Of a stretch of 64,000 nt of DNA, positions 16,384 to 25,825 are shown one piece after another. A program made the position numbers and the translations under genes. The stretch lies in the NCBI GenBank assembly GCA_934120635.1, contig CAKOUR010000009.1, positions 15,567 to 79,566 on the forward strand, written 5' to 3'. Under the pieces are notes generated by a model. The model ran no database searches and was not told the origin of the DNA. It was given only the letters and a program-made list of their open reading frames with translations. Origin of the DNA: an uncultured Bacilli bacterium (GTDB lineage Bacteria > Bacillota_I > Bacilli_A > RF39 > UBA660). How positions within the stretch are numbered: position 1 is the first letter of the stretch; each line of letters starts with the position of its first letter.

Positions 16384-19374
16384 ATGAAAGGAAATCAGAT
16401 AAAAGTATTATTTTTACTATTTTTAAGTGTTTTTATATTTAAAATGGGTAGTGTAAATGCTGCTACAGCAACATTTTCTAGGGGTGGTTCTATTGAAAAA
16501 GGGACTTTTGTTAATAAAACAATAGGAGGCAAGAAAGCTTATTGTTCTACGCATTATTGGCCGGCTCCTATTGATGGTGCTGTTTACGAAAAAGTTACTT
16601 CAACCAATAATTATAGTAAAGATAGTTATATTGCTGGTCAAATTATTAAAATTGCAAAAAATAAATATTCTGGTGTTGATCAATATGTATATATTCAAAA
16701 TGCGTTAACTTGTTACTTTAGAGGAAAGGCTTCTGTTAATCGTTATAAAGATTCTAGAGATACTTCTTTATGTAATGATAGTAAGGTAAAATCTTTAATT
16801 AATACTGCAAAAAAATATGTAGGAGAATATCAATTTAATGAGGGTTCAAAAACCTCTAAGTTACCAAAATTAACTATTAGTACTGCTAGTCAAGTAATTA
16901 GTACTGTTTCTTCTAGTTCTGCTTCTCAATTTAATTATACATCTAGTACAATAAAGATTAGTGGTTTAAATAAAGAAAATTATGGTGGTAATAGAAAAAA
17001 TTATTATTCTTCTTCTGTTCCTAAATATACATTAAATATTTCTGGTGGTGTTAGTGGTTCTACTATTGAATTATGTTCTTCAAATAAATGTTACTCAAAT
17101 GGAGCTACTGATTTAGTAGATGGAGATTATATTTTAAGAATTAAAAATGGTGGTTCTAAGGGGGGAAAGGTAGTTGTTTCTATTAACGGAGATAATAAGA
17201 GTAAATATCCTTCTACTAATATTTGGAAGTGCAAAAGTAAGTGTGGTACATCTGCACAAGTTATGCAAACTTATGTTCCTTCTGTTGATGTTACTAGAGA
17301 TATTTCTGCGACACAAACTTTTAATTATTCTGCAATAGGTAAATATTCTGCTTTAATTGAAAAAGTAGATGAGAGTGGTAATGCTCTAAAGAATGCTACG
17401 TTAAAATTATATATAGCTGATTCTAGCGGAAATAAGATTGGTAATGATTTGTGTAGTACTAATACTCCTGGTAATGAAACTTCTTGCTCTGCTACTGAAC
17501 TTACTGAAATGAATAATTATAAAGAAGGAAATCAATTGTGTTATACTGAAGAGGTTTCTCCTAGTGGTTATAAAAATATAGGTACAAAGTGTTATCCTAT
17601 TTCTTTAAAGGGAACTGGTGCTAATGCTACTAAGTATTATGAGTATCATAAAAATGGAGATGAATGGAAAGAAACAGAGATTCTTTCTGGTGGTGATAAG
17701 GTCTTTCAGAATTATAAGACTTTTGCTAAAGGAGATAATATATCTGCTGTTAATGTATTTAATGTTAAAAATGGTAAAAAAATTTATAGTGATGTGGAAA
17801 AAATATATGAATATAAATATGTTGTTGCTGATAAAGAAAAGGTTTTTTACACTTCTAAAGCACTTCCTGCTGAATCTTCAAAAGTTTATTACCATGGTAA
17901 TAAGACAGAAAATGAAGATGGAAGTGTAACTTATGAATTTTCTGATCCTATTTATATGATTAATATTCCTAAGGATATGACTGATTCTAGTGATAATACT
18001 GGTATTGAAACTAGTTTGGTTGAAGTTGAGGCATATAAGAAAGATGGAAAATATATAATTTTATCTTCTAGTAATGATAGTGGTGGTGTTCCTGTTTATA
18101 CTGAGAAAAATCCTCAAGAAACTCTTACTTTAGTCGATTCGTATTCTTCAACAGGAAGTAAGGTTTGTTATAATAAAAATGATGGTGTTGCAGCAGATAG
18201 TGATAAATATTGTAGTGAAGATTATTATATGACTCAGGTTGCTGTTTCTAATGGTAGTGTTCATATTACTGTTCTTAATGTTTTAAATAGTGTTAAAATT
18301 AGTAAAAAAGCTATTACTGGTGATGAAGAGTTACCTGGTGCTAAACTTGCTTTATATACTACTGAAAATGGAAAATGTACAAATACATTAGTAAGTAAAA
18401 AAAATTCTAATGCTTTAGGTTTTTCTTATCGAGCTTATAATCCTATTCCGTATGTTGATGATGATGCTTCTTCTAATAATAGTTCAACTAGTAGTACTAA
18501 TGATTCAACTGGAACTAGTGGTTCTACTTCTGGTAATGATGCATCTAATGATGATGTTGCAATTGATGATACATATAATTATTTAGATGGTTTACAATGG
18601 ATTTCCTCTGACGAGCCTGTTACTATTTCTGGGCTTGCTGCTGGTACTTATTGCTTGGTAGAAAAGGTTCCTGCTGCTGGGTATAAAAAGGCTACTACGA
18701 CTACTAAGTTTACTATTAATAAGGATGGTAAAATAGTGGACAGTGTTGAAGGGGAACATACTGGTGATAAAGAAAAAGATAAGACTCTTTCGAATGTAAC
18801 CTTAATAGTTAGAAATGAACTAAATAAACTTACTATTAGTAAGACAGATATTACTACTTCAAAGGAATTACCTGGTGCGGTTTTGAGAATATGTAATGCT
18901 GTAAAGAAGGATGATGGAAGTTATTCTGCTGTTGTATCTAGTGGTGAAACTGGAGATGTGGTTAGTGATTTGACTAATTGTGATACTCCTAATTTGATTG
19001 ATGGTTCTGAATCTTCTTGGAAGAGTACAGATAAGCCTCATGAAATTTCAGGTTTACCTAGTGGTACGTATGCATTAGTAGAAATTACAGCTCCAAATGG
19101 TTATACTACGGCAGAAACAATTTTCTTTAAAATGACTGATGAAGGTGTTTTAACTGATGTTAATGGGAATGTTTTGGCAAATAATAAGATTGTAATGCAT
19201 GATAAACCTATTAATAATGTAAAAACAGGTGATAAATATATTATTGTTGTTATTGTTATTATGTTATCTTGTTTGGGAATTGGTGGCTATTATTACTTTA
19301 ATAAAAATAATAATCATTTTAATGATAATGATAAATTTAGAAAAAGAAAAATTTATTTTAATAAATTAAATTAA
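16384..19374 (+). CDS. Wall-anchored thioester/SpaA-repeat adhesin
   Basis: A 996-residue surface protein. A signal peptide (about 1-26, ending VNA) is followed by a TQXA-like thioester domain in which C54 (KAYC) and Q105 (YIQNALT) could form an internal thioester that bonds covalently to host or surface amines. A Ser/Thr-rich middle comes next. Then come SpaA/Cna-B-type domains, near 320-430 (YSALIEKVDESGNALKNATL), 640-800 (VKISKKAITGDEELPGAKL) and 815-950 (LTISKTDITTSKELPGAVL); such domains often hold Lys-Asn isopeptide bonds. The C-terminus NVKTGD, a hydrophobic helix and a basic tail resemble a variant LPXTG sorting signal. No sortase gene is in the window. It is monocistronic. Confidence 0.85.
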   Translation: MKGNQIKVLFLLFLSVFIFKMGSVNAATATFSRGGSIEKGTFVNKTIGGKKAYCSTHYWPAPIDGAVYEKVTSTNNYSKDSYIAGQIIKIAKNKYSGVDQYVYIQNALTCYFRGKASVNRYKDSRDTSLCNDSKVKSLINTAKKYVGEYQFNEGSKTSKLPKLTISTASQVISTVSSSSASQFNYTSSTIKISGLNKENYGGNRKNYYSSSVPKYTLNISGGVSGSTIELCSSNKCYSNGATDLVDGDYILRIKNGGSKGGKVVVSINGDNKSKYPSTNIWKCKSKCGTSAQVMQTYVPSVDVTRDISATQTFNYSAIGKYSALIEKVDESGNALKNATLKLYIADSSGNKIGNDLCSTNTPGNETSCSATELTEMNNYKEGNQLCYTEEVSPSGYKNIGTKCYPISLKGTGANATKYYEYHKNGDEWKETEILSGGDKVFQNYKTFAKGDNISAVNVFNVKNGKKIYSDVEKIYEYKYVVADKEKVFYTSKALPAESSKVYYHGNKTENEDGSVTYEFSDPIYMINIPKDMTDSSDNTGIETSLVEVEAYKKDGKYIILSSSNDSGGVPVYTEKNPQETLTLVDSYSSTGSKVCYNKNDGVAADSDKYCSEDYYMTQVAVSNGSVHITVLNVLNSVKISKKAITGDEELPGAKLALYTTENGKCTNTLVSKKNSNALGFSYRAYNPIPYVDDDASSNNSSTSSTNDSTGTSGSTSGNDASNDDVAIDDTYNYLDGLQWISSDEPVTISGLAAGTYCLVEKVPAAGYKKATTTTKFTINKDGKIVDSVEGEHTGDKEKDKTLSNVTLIVRNELNKLTISKTDITTSKELPGAVLRICNAVKKDDGSYSAVVSSGETGDVVSDLTNCDTPNLIDGSESSWKSTDKPHEISGLPSGTYALVEITAPNGYTTAETIFFKMTDEGVLTDVNGNVLANNKIVMHDKPINNVKTGDKYIIVVIVIMLSCLGIGGYYYFNKNNNHFNDNDKFRKRKIYFNKLN

Positions 19375-19399
19375 GATATTTTAATTTTCATAGTATAAG

Positions 19400-19431
19400 A
19401 AAATTAGCCTAAAATTATTTGGCTAATTTTT
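19400..19431 (+). terminator. Terminator of the adhesin gene
   Basis: AAAATTAGCC and GGCTAATTTT form a perfect 10-bp stem with an 11-base loop and a T tail. Confidence 0.85.
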
Positions 19432-19470
19432 GTTATATTTCGGTATTTTAAAAAAAGTAAAATACTTCTA

Positions 19471-19499
19471 TTGACTTTTAATTATATATTTTTTATAAT
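19471..19499 (+). promoter_or_regulatory. Promoter of the ileS T-box transcript
   Basis: TTGACT, 17-base spacer, TATAAT. It yields a leader of about 270 bases that contains the T-box. Confidence 0.8.
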
Positions 19500-19519
19500 T
19501 AATTTAAATTTGTTAAAAC

Positions 19520-19755
19520 ATGTGAAAGAGATGTTATTTAAATAGTTTATTTAAAGAGAATCTATTATTGGTGGAAGGTAGATAATAAAGTTTAAATAAG
19601 GATCACTCTTGATTGTGAACTTTTGAACTTAAGTAGAAAGTGTCCGGGAAGTAGTATCCCGTTATCTAATGAAGTGCACAAAATTTTTGTGAATTAAGGT
19701 GGTACCACGTTTTTTTAGCGCCCTTAAGGAATAAAATTTTTGTGCTTTTTATTTT
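19520..19755 (+). promoter_or_regulatory. T-box riboswitch of ileS (AUC specifier)
   Basis: The leader senses uncharged tRNA-Ile. In Stem I, AAGAG pairs with CTCTT and ATTTAAA with TTTAAAT. The internal loop between them holds GGATCA, so the specifier codon is ATC (Ile) at 19602-19604. The T-box sequence AAGGTGGTACCACG is at 19696-19709; its TGGT would pair with the tRNA end ACCA. The terminator form pairs GCACAAAA...TTAAGG (about 19676-19699) with CCTTAAGG...TTTTGTGC (about 19722-19745) and ends in a T-run. Codon, gene and discriminator base all agree. Confidence 0.95.
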
Positions 19756-19775
19756 TAGAAAGAAGGATGATTTAT

Positions 19776-22700
19776 ATGTATGAAAGTTTAGATAAGAGAG
19801 ATGTTAAAGATGTTGAAAAAAGTATATTAGATACTTGGAAGAAAGAAGATATTTTAAATGAAACCATAAAAAATCGTGAAGGTAAGAAAGATTTTGTTTT
19901 TTATGATGGCCCTATTTATGCCAATGCTAAACCTGGTATTCATCATGTATTTGCTAAAACAATTAAGGATTCTTTTTGTAAGTATAAAGTAATGAATGGA
20001 TATAGAGTATTAAGAAAGATTGGTCTTGATACGCATGGTCTTCCTATTGAAGTTAATGTAGAGAAAAAACTAGGATTTACAGGTAAAGCTGATATTGAGA
20101 AATTTGGTGTTGATGCCTTTTGTCGTGAATGTAATAAGGCAACTGCTACAAATATTAATGAGGTTAATCATATTACCGATATGATGGGACAATTTATTGA
20201 TTGTAAAAATCCTTATATTACTTGTTCTAATGATTATATTGAGTCAGAGTGGTGGATTATTAAACAAATGGATGAGAAGGGGCTTTTATATCACGGAAAT
20301 AAGGTACTATGGTATTGTCCTAGATGTGGTACAGAATTATCTCAATTTGAAGTATCACAAGGGTATACTAAAACTAGCGTTAATACGGTTATTGTTCCTT
20401 TAAAGCGAGTAGATGCTGATGAGTATTTCTTAGCTTGGACAACAACCCCTTGGACTTTGGTGGCGAATGTTGCGATTTGTGTTAATCCTGATATGACTTA
20501 TATTAAAGCAAAATCTAAGGGATATCAATTTATTGTAGCAGAAAGTCTTGCTGATCGTGTTCTTGGAGAAGATTATGAAGTAGTTGATACTTTTAAAGGT
20601 AGTGATTTGGTTGGAATAAAATATGAACAATTAATGCCTTTTGTTCATGTTGAAGGAAAATGTCACGAAGTCATTGCTGATGGATATGTAACAGACAGTG
20701 ATGGTACGGGTATTGTTCATATTGCTCCTGCATTTGGTGCTGATGATAACCGCGTTTGTTCTCAAAATGGGATTGGTTTTGTGAATCCAGTTGGACTTGA
20801 TGGAAGATATACGACTGGTCCATGGGAGGGTCGTCTTGTTACGGATCCTGAGCTTGAAATTGATATTATTAAATGGTTAAAAGCAAATGATAAGTTATTT
20901 AAGAAAATTAAAATTGAACATGATTATCCACATTGTTGGCGTTGTAAGAGTCCTTTAATTAGTTATCCTAAACCTGCTTGGTATATTAAAACAACGGAAT
21001 ATAAAGATAAAATTATTGAGGCAAATAAAAAAATTCATTGGTATCCTGCTTATGTTGGAGAAAAACGTTTTGGAAATTGGCTTGAGAATATAGTTGATTG
21101 GGGAATTTCTAGAAATCGTTATTGGGGTTGTCCACTTCCTGTTTGGGAATGTTCTTGTGGAAAGAGAAAAGTTATTGGTTCTCTAGATGAATTGCAAGAA
21201 AATGTTGTTGAAGATGTTAATGTAAGAGAGATGGAATTGCATCGTCCTTATGTGGATCAAATTCATTTAAAATGTTCTTGTGGTAAAGAAATGACTCGTG
21301 TTAAAGATGTTTTAGATGTTTGGTTTGATTCTGGTTCGATGCCTTATGCGCAATTTCATTATCCTTTTGAAAATCAAGAATTATTTAAAAGTCAATTTCC
21401 TGCTGACTTTATTGCCGAAGGTCTTGATCAAACTAGAGGCTGGTTTTATGTTTTACTTGTTATTTCTACGATTATTTCAGGAGAAAGTTCATTTAAAAAT
21501 GTTGTTGTAAATGATATGATGTTGGATGAATTTGGAAAGAAAATGAGTAAGTCTGTTGGGAATATTGTTGATCCAATTGAAATGATGGAGAAGTATGGAG
21601 CAGATAATATTAGATGGTATATGTTATATACATCTCCTGTTTGGACACCTCTAAAATTTTCTGAAGCTGGGGTAAGAGAAGTTCATAGTAAATTCTTTAA
21701 TCCTTTAAAAAATACTTATACATTCTTTCAAACGTATGCAAATATTGATCATATTAATATTGAGGATTGCAAGGTTAAGTATGAAGAAAGAGAAGAAATT
21801 GATAAGTGGCTATTAAGTAAATACAATCATCTAATAGAAAAAGTAAGAGAGTTTTACGAGATGTATGATTTAAATTTGGTTGTTAGAGAAATTACTAATT
21901 TTGTATCTGAAGATTTATCAAATTGGTATATTAGAAGAAATAGAAATCGTTTTTGGGGAAGTGATATGAATACAAGTAAGAAAAGTGTTTATATGACTAC
22001 TTATGAAGTAATGGAAGGTTTGTGCCGTTTATGTGCACCGGTTATTCCTTATTTAACAGAAGAAATCTATACAAAATTAACAAAGAAAAAATCCGTTCAT
22101 TTAGCAGATTTTCCTGTTTGCTCTAGAGAATTAATTGATAGCAAGTTAGAATATAAAATGGATTTGGTTAGAGATTTAATTACTATGGGAAGAAACATAA
22201 GAGAAGAATCTAAAATAAAAGTTAGACAACCAATTAAGAGTGTTATGTTAGAGTCTTCTATTAAGAATGATATCTCTGGACTTGAGTTGTTAATTAAAGA
22301 AGAATTAAATGTTAAAGAAGTATTATATGTTGATGATGCTAATTTATATATGAATATATCTTATAAGCCTAATTTTAGGGTAGCAGGTAAAGTGTTTGGT
22401 AAAGATATGAAAGAGTTTTCTAAATATTTAGAAAATATTAATAAGAATGATTTATTAAAATTATCTAAAGGAGAATTAATAGTTAATTTTAATGGTAATG
22501 AATATAAGATAACTGAAGATTTAGTTGATAAAAAAATAGAACCAAAAGAGGGATTTAATGTTTCAGTTAATGATAATTTGATTATTATTCTTGATTTAGA
22601 ATTAACGGATGATTTAATTAATGAAGGTCTTGCTAGAGAAACAATTTCTAAGATTCAAAATCTAAGAAAGAGTAGTGGTTTTGATATTGCAGATCGAATT

Positions 22701-22868
22701 AATATTTATTATTCTTCTAATGATTTATATAGTAATAAGATAAGTAATTATATTAAGTTTATTTGTGATGAAACACTTGCACTTAGTATGAAAAAAGTGG
22801 ATAGTATTGAAGAATTTGAAAAAATTAATGACTTTGAAGTAGGAATAAAGTTAGAGAAAATTGATTAG
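19776..22868 (+). CDS. ileS: Isoleucyl-tRNA synthetase, long (IleS2-like) type
   Basis: The enzyme charges tRNA-Ile and edits Val; 1,030 residues, the size of the eukaryote-like IleS2 group. The class I signature is the variant PGIHHVF in place of the common PHIGH, and the KMSKS loop is KKMSKSVGN. The editing domain (AWTTTPWTLVANVA) and Cys pairs (CPRCG, CWRCK, CSCGK) are visible. ATG 19776 follows AAGGA by 8 bases; upstream in-frame starts fall inside the T-box terminator. IleS2 enzymes are typically insensitive to mupirocin (family knowledge, not tested). The usual GPPTANG before the signature reads GPIYANA here. Confidence 0.95.
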   Translation: MYESLDKRDVKDVEKSILDTWKKEDILNETIKNREGKKDFVFYDGPIYANAKPGIHHVFAKTIKDSFCKYKVMNGYRVLRKIGLDTHGLPIEVNVEKKLGFTGKADIEKFGVDAFCRECNKATATNINEVNHITDMMGQFIDCKNPYITCSNDYIESEWWIIKQMDEKGLLYHGNKVLWYCPRCGTELSQFEVSQGYTKTSVNTVIVPLKRVDADEYFLAWTTTPWTLVANVAICVNPDMTYIKAKSKGYQFIVAESLADRVLGEDYEVVDTFKGSDLVGIKYEQLMPFVHVEGKCHEVIADGYVTDSDGTGIVHIAPAFGADDNRVCSQNGIGFVNPVGLDGRYTTGPWEGRLVTDPELEIDIIKWLKANDKLFKKIKIEHDYPHCWRCKSPLISYPKPAWYIKTTEYKDKIIEANKKIHWYPAYVGEKRFGNWLENIVDWGISRNRYWGCPLPVWECSCGKRKVIGSLDELQENVVEDVNVREMELHRPYVDQIHLKCSCGKEMTRVKDVLDVWFDSGSMPYAQFHYPFENQELFKSQFPADFIAEGLDQTRGWFYVLLVISTIISGESSFKNVVVNDMMLDEFGKKMSKSVGNIVDPIEMMEKYGADNIRWYMLYTSPVWTPLKFSEAGVREVHSKFFNPLKNTYTFFQTYANIDHINIEDCKVKYEEREEIDKWLLSKYNHLIEKVREFYEMYDLNLVVREITNFVSEDLSNWYIRRNRNRFWGSDMNTSKKSVYMTTYEVMEGLCRLCAPVIPYLTEEIYTKLTKKKSVHLADFPVCSRELIDSKLEYKMDLVRDLITMGRNIREESKIKVRQPIKSVMLESSIKNDISGLELLIKEELNVKEVLYVDDANLYMNISYKPNFRVAGKVFGKDMKEFSKYLENINKNDLLKLSKGELIVNFNGNEYKITEDLVDKKIEPKEGFNVSVNDNLIIILDLELTDDLINEGLARETISKIQNLRKSSGFDIADRINIYYSSNDLYSNKISNYIKFICDETLALSMKKVDSIEEFEKINDFEVGIKLEKID

Positions 22869-22869
22869 T

Positions 22870-22900
22870 AAAAGAAATGGAGAAATTCTGTTTCTTTTTC
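22870..22900 (+). terminator. Probable terminator of ileS
   Basis: AAAAGAAA and TTTCTTTT pair around an inner AGAA/TTCT stem, with a T-rich tail. The stem is almost all A-T. Confidence 0.55.
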
Positions 22901-22953
22901 TTATTTTTTATAGTAGAATGATTATTATAATTATTTATAGGGAGTGATAGTAT

Positions 22954-23622
22954 ATGAATTTAGTTGGAAATCATTGGGATAAAGTTTTAGATCATGAGTA
23001 TCATGAAGAATACTTTAAAAAAATTGTTGCTTATATTAATCGAGCTTATAAAGAAAGGGAGATTTTTCCTCCAAAGTCTAGAATTTTGAGAGCACTTACA
23101 TTAACAGATTATGATGATGTTAAAGTAGTTATTTTGGGACAAGATCCTTATCATGGGGTGGGAGAGGCGAATGGTCTTGCTTTTGCTGTTTCTGATGGAG
23201 TTAAGATTCCTCCATCTTTAAGGAATATTTATAAGGAACTTTATAATGACTTGGGAATTGAACCATCTTCTGTTGGTAATTTAGAATGTTGGGCTAAAGA
23301 AGGAATTCTTCTTTTGAATGCTGTTTTAACAGTTGAAAAAGATAAGCCTGCTTCTCATAAAGATTTAGGTTGGGAAAATTTTACAGATGCTATTATACGA
23401 AGTTTAAATGCTAAAGATACACCAGTGGTATTTATTTTATGGGGAAACTTTGCTCGTAGCAAGAAAAATTTAATTACTAATCCTAAACATTATATTATAG
23501 AGTCAACTCATCCTTCTCCATTTTCTGCTAATTATGGTTTTTTTGGAAGTAAACCATTTTCTAAAACAAATAGTTTTTTAAAGAAAAATCATTTAAAAGA
23601 AATTGATTGGCATGTAATGTAA
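22954..23622 (+). CDS. ung: Uracil-DNA glycosylase
   Basis: This enzyme removes uracil from DNA in base excision repair; 222 residues, normal length for family 1. The catalytic Asp is D64 in GQDPYHG, the uracil-binding part is LLLNAVLTV, and the DNA-intercalating loop is HPSPFSA near residue 188. It has its own weak TATAAT promoter about 25 bases upstream and an AGGGAG ribosome site. It converges with the LRR gene across a shared bidirectional terminator. Confidence 0.97.
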   Translation: MNLVGNHWDKVLDHEYHEEYFKKIVAYINRAYKEREIFPPKSRILRALTLTDYDDVKVVILGQDPYHGVGEANGLAFAVSDGVKIPPSLRNIYKELYNDLGIEPSSVGNLECWAKEGILLLNAVLTVEKDKPASHKDLGWENFTDAIIRSLNAKDTPVVFILWGNFARSKKNLITNPKHYIIESTHPSPFSANYGFFGSKPFSKTNSFLKKNHLKEIDWHVM

Positions 23623-23624
23623 AT

Positions 23625-23683
23625 AAAAAATGATGAATTTTGAATTTGTCTTTATAGACTTTTATTCTTATTCATCATTTTTT
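23625..23683. terminator. Bidirectional terminator between ung and the LRR gene
   Basis: AAAAAATGATGAA and TTCATCATTTTTT form a perfect 13-bp stem. The 33-base loop holds a small inner hairpin (GTCT/AGAC). T-runs on both strands suit the two converging genes. Confidence 0.85.
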
Positions 23684-23684
23684 A

Positions 23685-25535
23685 TTAAATAGAATTATTT
23701 TTTGTATTTCTTTTTGATAAAATGATAAGTGCTGTTGTAACAATAGCGATGGTAATTATAATGTATAGAGATAGTGATCCTGTAACTGGGTTAGTTAGTC
23801 TTTTTAATGAAAATTCTTTGATTATTTTATTGTCATATGTTATTTGTAATTTGTCCCCATTAATAGTTACATTTGCTCCATTCCATGAAACTTTAACATT
23901 GTTTAAAATTTCTTGATCACTGTCACCATTTACTTCTATTGTGCTATCACTTTCATTGATAGGATATTTGTTGCTTGTTAAGTTGATGAAATGTAAGTCA
24001 TAGGAAGCATATAGTTTTGGTTGAATGTTAGATGATACGTTATTTAAAGTTAAATCATCAGAATATAATTGTATTCTTGCATAATTGTTTTTGCCTGTAA
24101 TAGTATCTTGTTCATATGGATTACTGACTTCACAGTTAGTGATTGTTGTTGTTTCTTTTGTTGGAGTGCTTCCATCAACTGTATATTCAACATTATAAGT
24201 ACAAACATTTTTATAATTGCTTTCGTTGATTAAGCCATTTCCTTTGTATAATGTGTATTTTTTTAAGGAGATGTTATCTGGTACATTTGTCATAAATTCA
24301 TTTACAGAAATACTTGATCCATAGACTGGTACGACTTTATAATAGGCAATATCTAAGTTTTTTAAATTTGGGTAAGCAGATAAATCAGTATTGTTTAACC
24401 AATCGTTTTCTAATCCCATGTATGTTATTTTACTTTTATCTGTTATATTATATAAATCAAAATTATTAAGTACTGCATTTATTTTTTCTAATTTGCTTTG
24501 ACTACCTAAATTTAAACTTGATAAGTTATTTGATGATGCATATATTTCAGTTAAATTTGATAGTCCAGATAAGTTTAAGTTAGAAAGTTTATTAGAAGAA
24601 ATATTTAAGTAAGTTAGGTTTGTTAATTTTGATAAGTCAATTGAACTAATATTATTGGCATATAAGTCTAGGGCTTTTAATGCTGTATTATTTGATAAAT
24701 TGACATTTGTTAATTGATTTCCAGAACTGTATAAGTATTCTAATTTTGTATTTTTAGAAGTATCTAGGTTTGCTATTTTGTTTGCTGATATTATGAAATA
24801 ATTTAAATTTGTTAACTTTGAAATGTCAATACTACTTAGTTTATTAGCGTTTAAGTCTAATTTTGTTAAATTTGTTGCTGATGTTGGTAGGGTTAATGAA
24901 GTTAATCCGTTTCCTGATAAGTAAACGTGCTCTAGTTTTGTATTTTTACTTAAATCTATAGTAGTTATTTTATTTAATGATAATAGTAAAAGTTTAAGTT
25001 CTGTTAAATTAGAAATATTTATACTTGTTAATTTATTATTATAAACGTTTAAATCAATTAATTTAGAATTGTTAGTTAAATCAATATTTGTTATTTGGTT
25101 TCCATTTAAGTATAATTGTTGTAAATTTGTATTTTTACTTAAATCAATATTTGTTAACTTGTTGAATGTCATATTTAACATTACTAAATTTGTATTTTTA
25201 CTTAAGTCCATAGTACTTACATTGTTTTTGTATAAATTTAAATATCTTAGGGAAGTAAGCTTTTCTATTCCTTTTGTACTTGTTATTTTTTGATCTCGAC
25301 ATATAACTTCAGTTATTTTTGATAATTCTTCGTCAGTTGCACTTGTTCTATCTTTTCCTAATGTGTCTAGTACACATCTGTATAGTTCTTCTGATTCAAA
25401 TCCTGCATCTTTTGCTGATGTTAGGTATTGGTTTGTTTGAACTATAGTTTTTTTACTGTTTTGTTTATATGGATACAAATTTATAGTTGTTAGTATACAT
25501 ATAATTGTTGTTAATAAAAATATTTTTTTCTTCAT
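23685..25535 (-). CDS. Leucine-rich-repeat wall protein
   Basis: A 616-residue secreted protein with an N-terminal signal helix and a short Cys-containing cap (RCVLDTLGK...VICRDQKI). About fourteen LRRs of 21 residues follow (pattern LxxLxLxxNxLxxIDLSKNTN, roughly residues 85-370), resembling internalin and other 'SKNTNL' LRR proteins of gut bacteria. A beta-rich linker region comes next, then the ending NPVTGS, a membrane helix and a basic tail, a variant of the sortase signal. LRR surface proteins often bind host or bacterial ligands; the partner is unknown. It is monocistronic with an AAAGGAG ribosome site. Confidence 0.85.
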   Translation of the reverse strand: MKKKIFLLTTIICILTTINLYPYKQNSKKTIVQTNQYLTSAKDAGFESEELYRCVLDTLGKDRTSATDEELSKITEVICRDQKITSTKGIEKLTSLRYLNLYKNNVSTMDLSKNTNLVMLNMTFNKLTNIDLSKNTNLQQLYLNGNQITNIDLTNNSKLIDLNVYNNKLTSINISNLTELKLLLLSLNKITTIDLSKNTKLEHVYLSGNGLTSLTLPTSATNLTKLDLNANKLSSIDISKLTNLNYFIISANKIANLDTSKNTKLEYLYSSGNQLTNVNLSNNTALKALDLYANNISSIDLSKLTNLTYLNISSNKLSNLNLSGLSNLTEIYASSNNLSSLNLGSQSKLEKINAVLNNFDLYNITDKSKITYMGLENDWLNNTDLSAYPNLKNLDIAYYKVVPVYGSSISVNEFMTNVPDNISLKKYTLYKGNGLINESNYKNVCTYNVEYTVDGSTPTKETTTITNCEVSNPYEQDTITGKNNYARIQLYSDDLTLNNVSSNIQPKLYASYDLHFINLTSNKYPINESDSTIEVNGDSDQEILNNVKVSWNGANVTINGDKLQITYDNKIIKEFSLKRLTNPVTGSLSLYIIITIAIVTTALIILSKRNTKNNSI

Positions 25536-25593
25536 TTATTTTCACTCCTTTATTTTTCTTAGATAGGATTTGAATGTACTCTATCTTGATAGT

Positions 25594-25602
25594 ATTGTAG
25601 CA
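25594..25602 (-). promoter_or_regulatory. Extended -10 promoter of the LRR gene
   Basis: On the minus strand TGC is directly followed by TACAAT; the -35 region is weak. It lies about 59 bases before the start codon. Confidence 0.5.
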
Positions 25603-25638
25603 TATATTTTATTTAATTTCTATAATTTTATAAAATAA

Positions 25639-25687
25639 TTTTAATTTTGCGTGAATTTTAATTTTGCGTGAATTTTAATTTGCATTG
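25639..25687. repeat. 17-bp tandem repeat, 2.9 copies
   Basis: TTTTAATTTTGCGTGAA occurs twice head-to-tail (25639-25655 and 25656-25672) and is followed by a third, degenerate copy. It lies in the intergenic space between the divergent LRR gene and addB. Confidence 0.85.
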
Positions 25688-25725
25688 ATTGAAAGTTAAA
25701 TGAAATAATAAAAATTGCTATTTTA

Positions 25726-25748
25726 TTTCCAATTTTACAAATTGGGAA
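25726..25748. repeat. Inverted repeat upstream of the addB promoter
   Basis: CCAATTT and AAATTGG are separated by TAC, and the flanks TTT/AAA also pair. There is no T-run. It lies about 17 bases upstream of the -35 box and may be an operator, possibly for the MerR-like protein in the same operon (inference). Confidence 0.45.
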
Positions 25749-25764
25749 ATGTTAGATAACTTTA

Positions 25765-25793
25765 TTGACATGGTTTATTATTCAAGTTAAAAT
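25765..25793 (+). promoter_or_regulatory. Promoter of the addB-addA operon
   Basis: A consensus TTGACA, 17-base spacer, TAAAAT. Confidence 0.7.
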
Positions 25794-25825
25794 TATATTA
25801 ATTATGGACTAAAGGTAGGGATAAT

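Noticed and set aside
17618..17929. Plus-strand frame of 103 codons inside the adhesin gene
   Set aside because: It lies wholly inside the adhesin frame, without its own ribosome site; it is a shadow frame.
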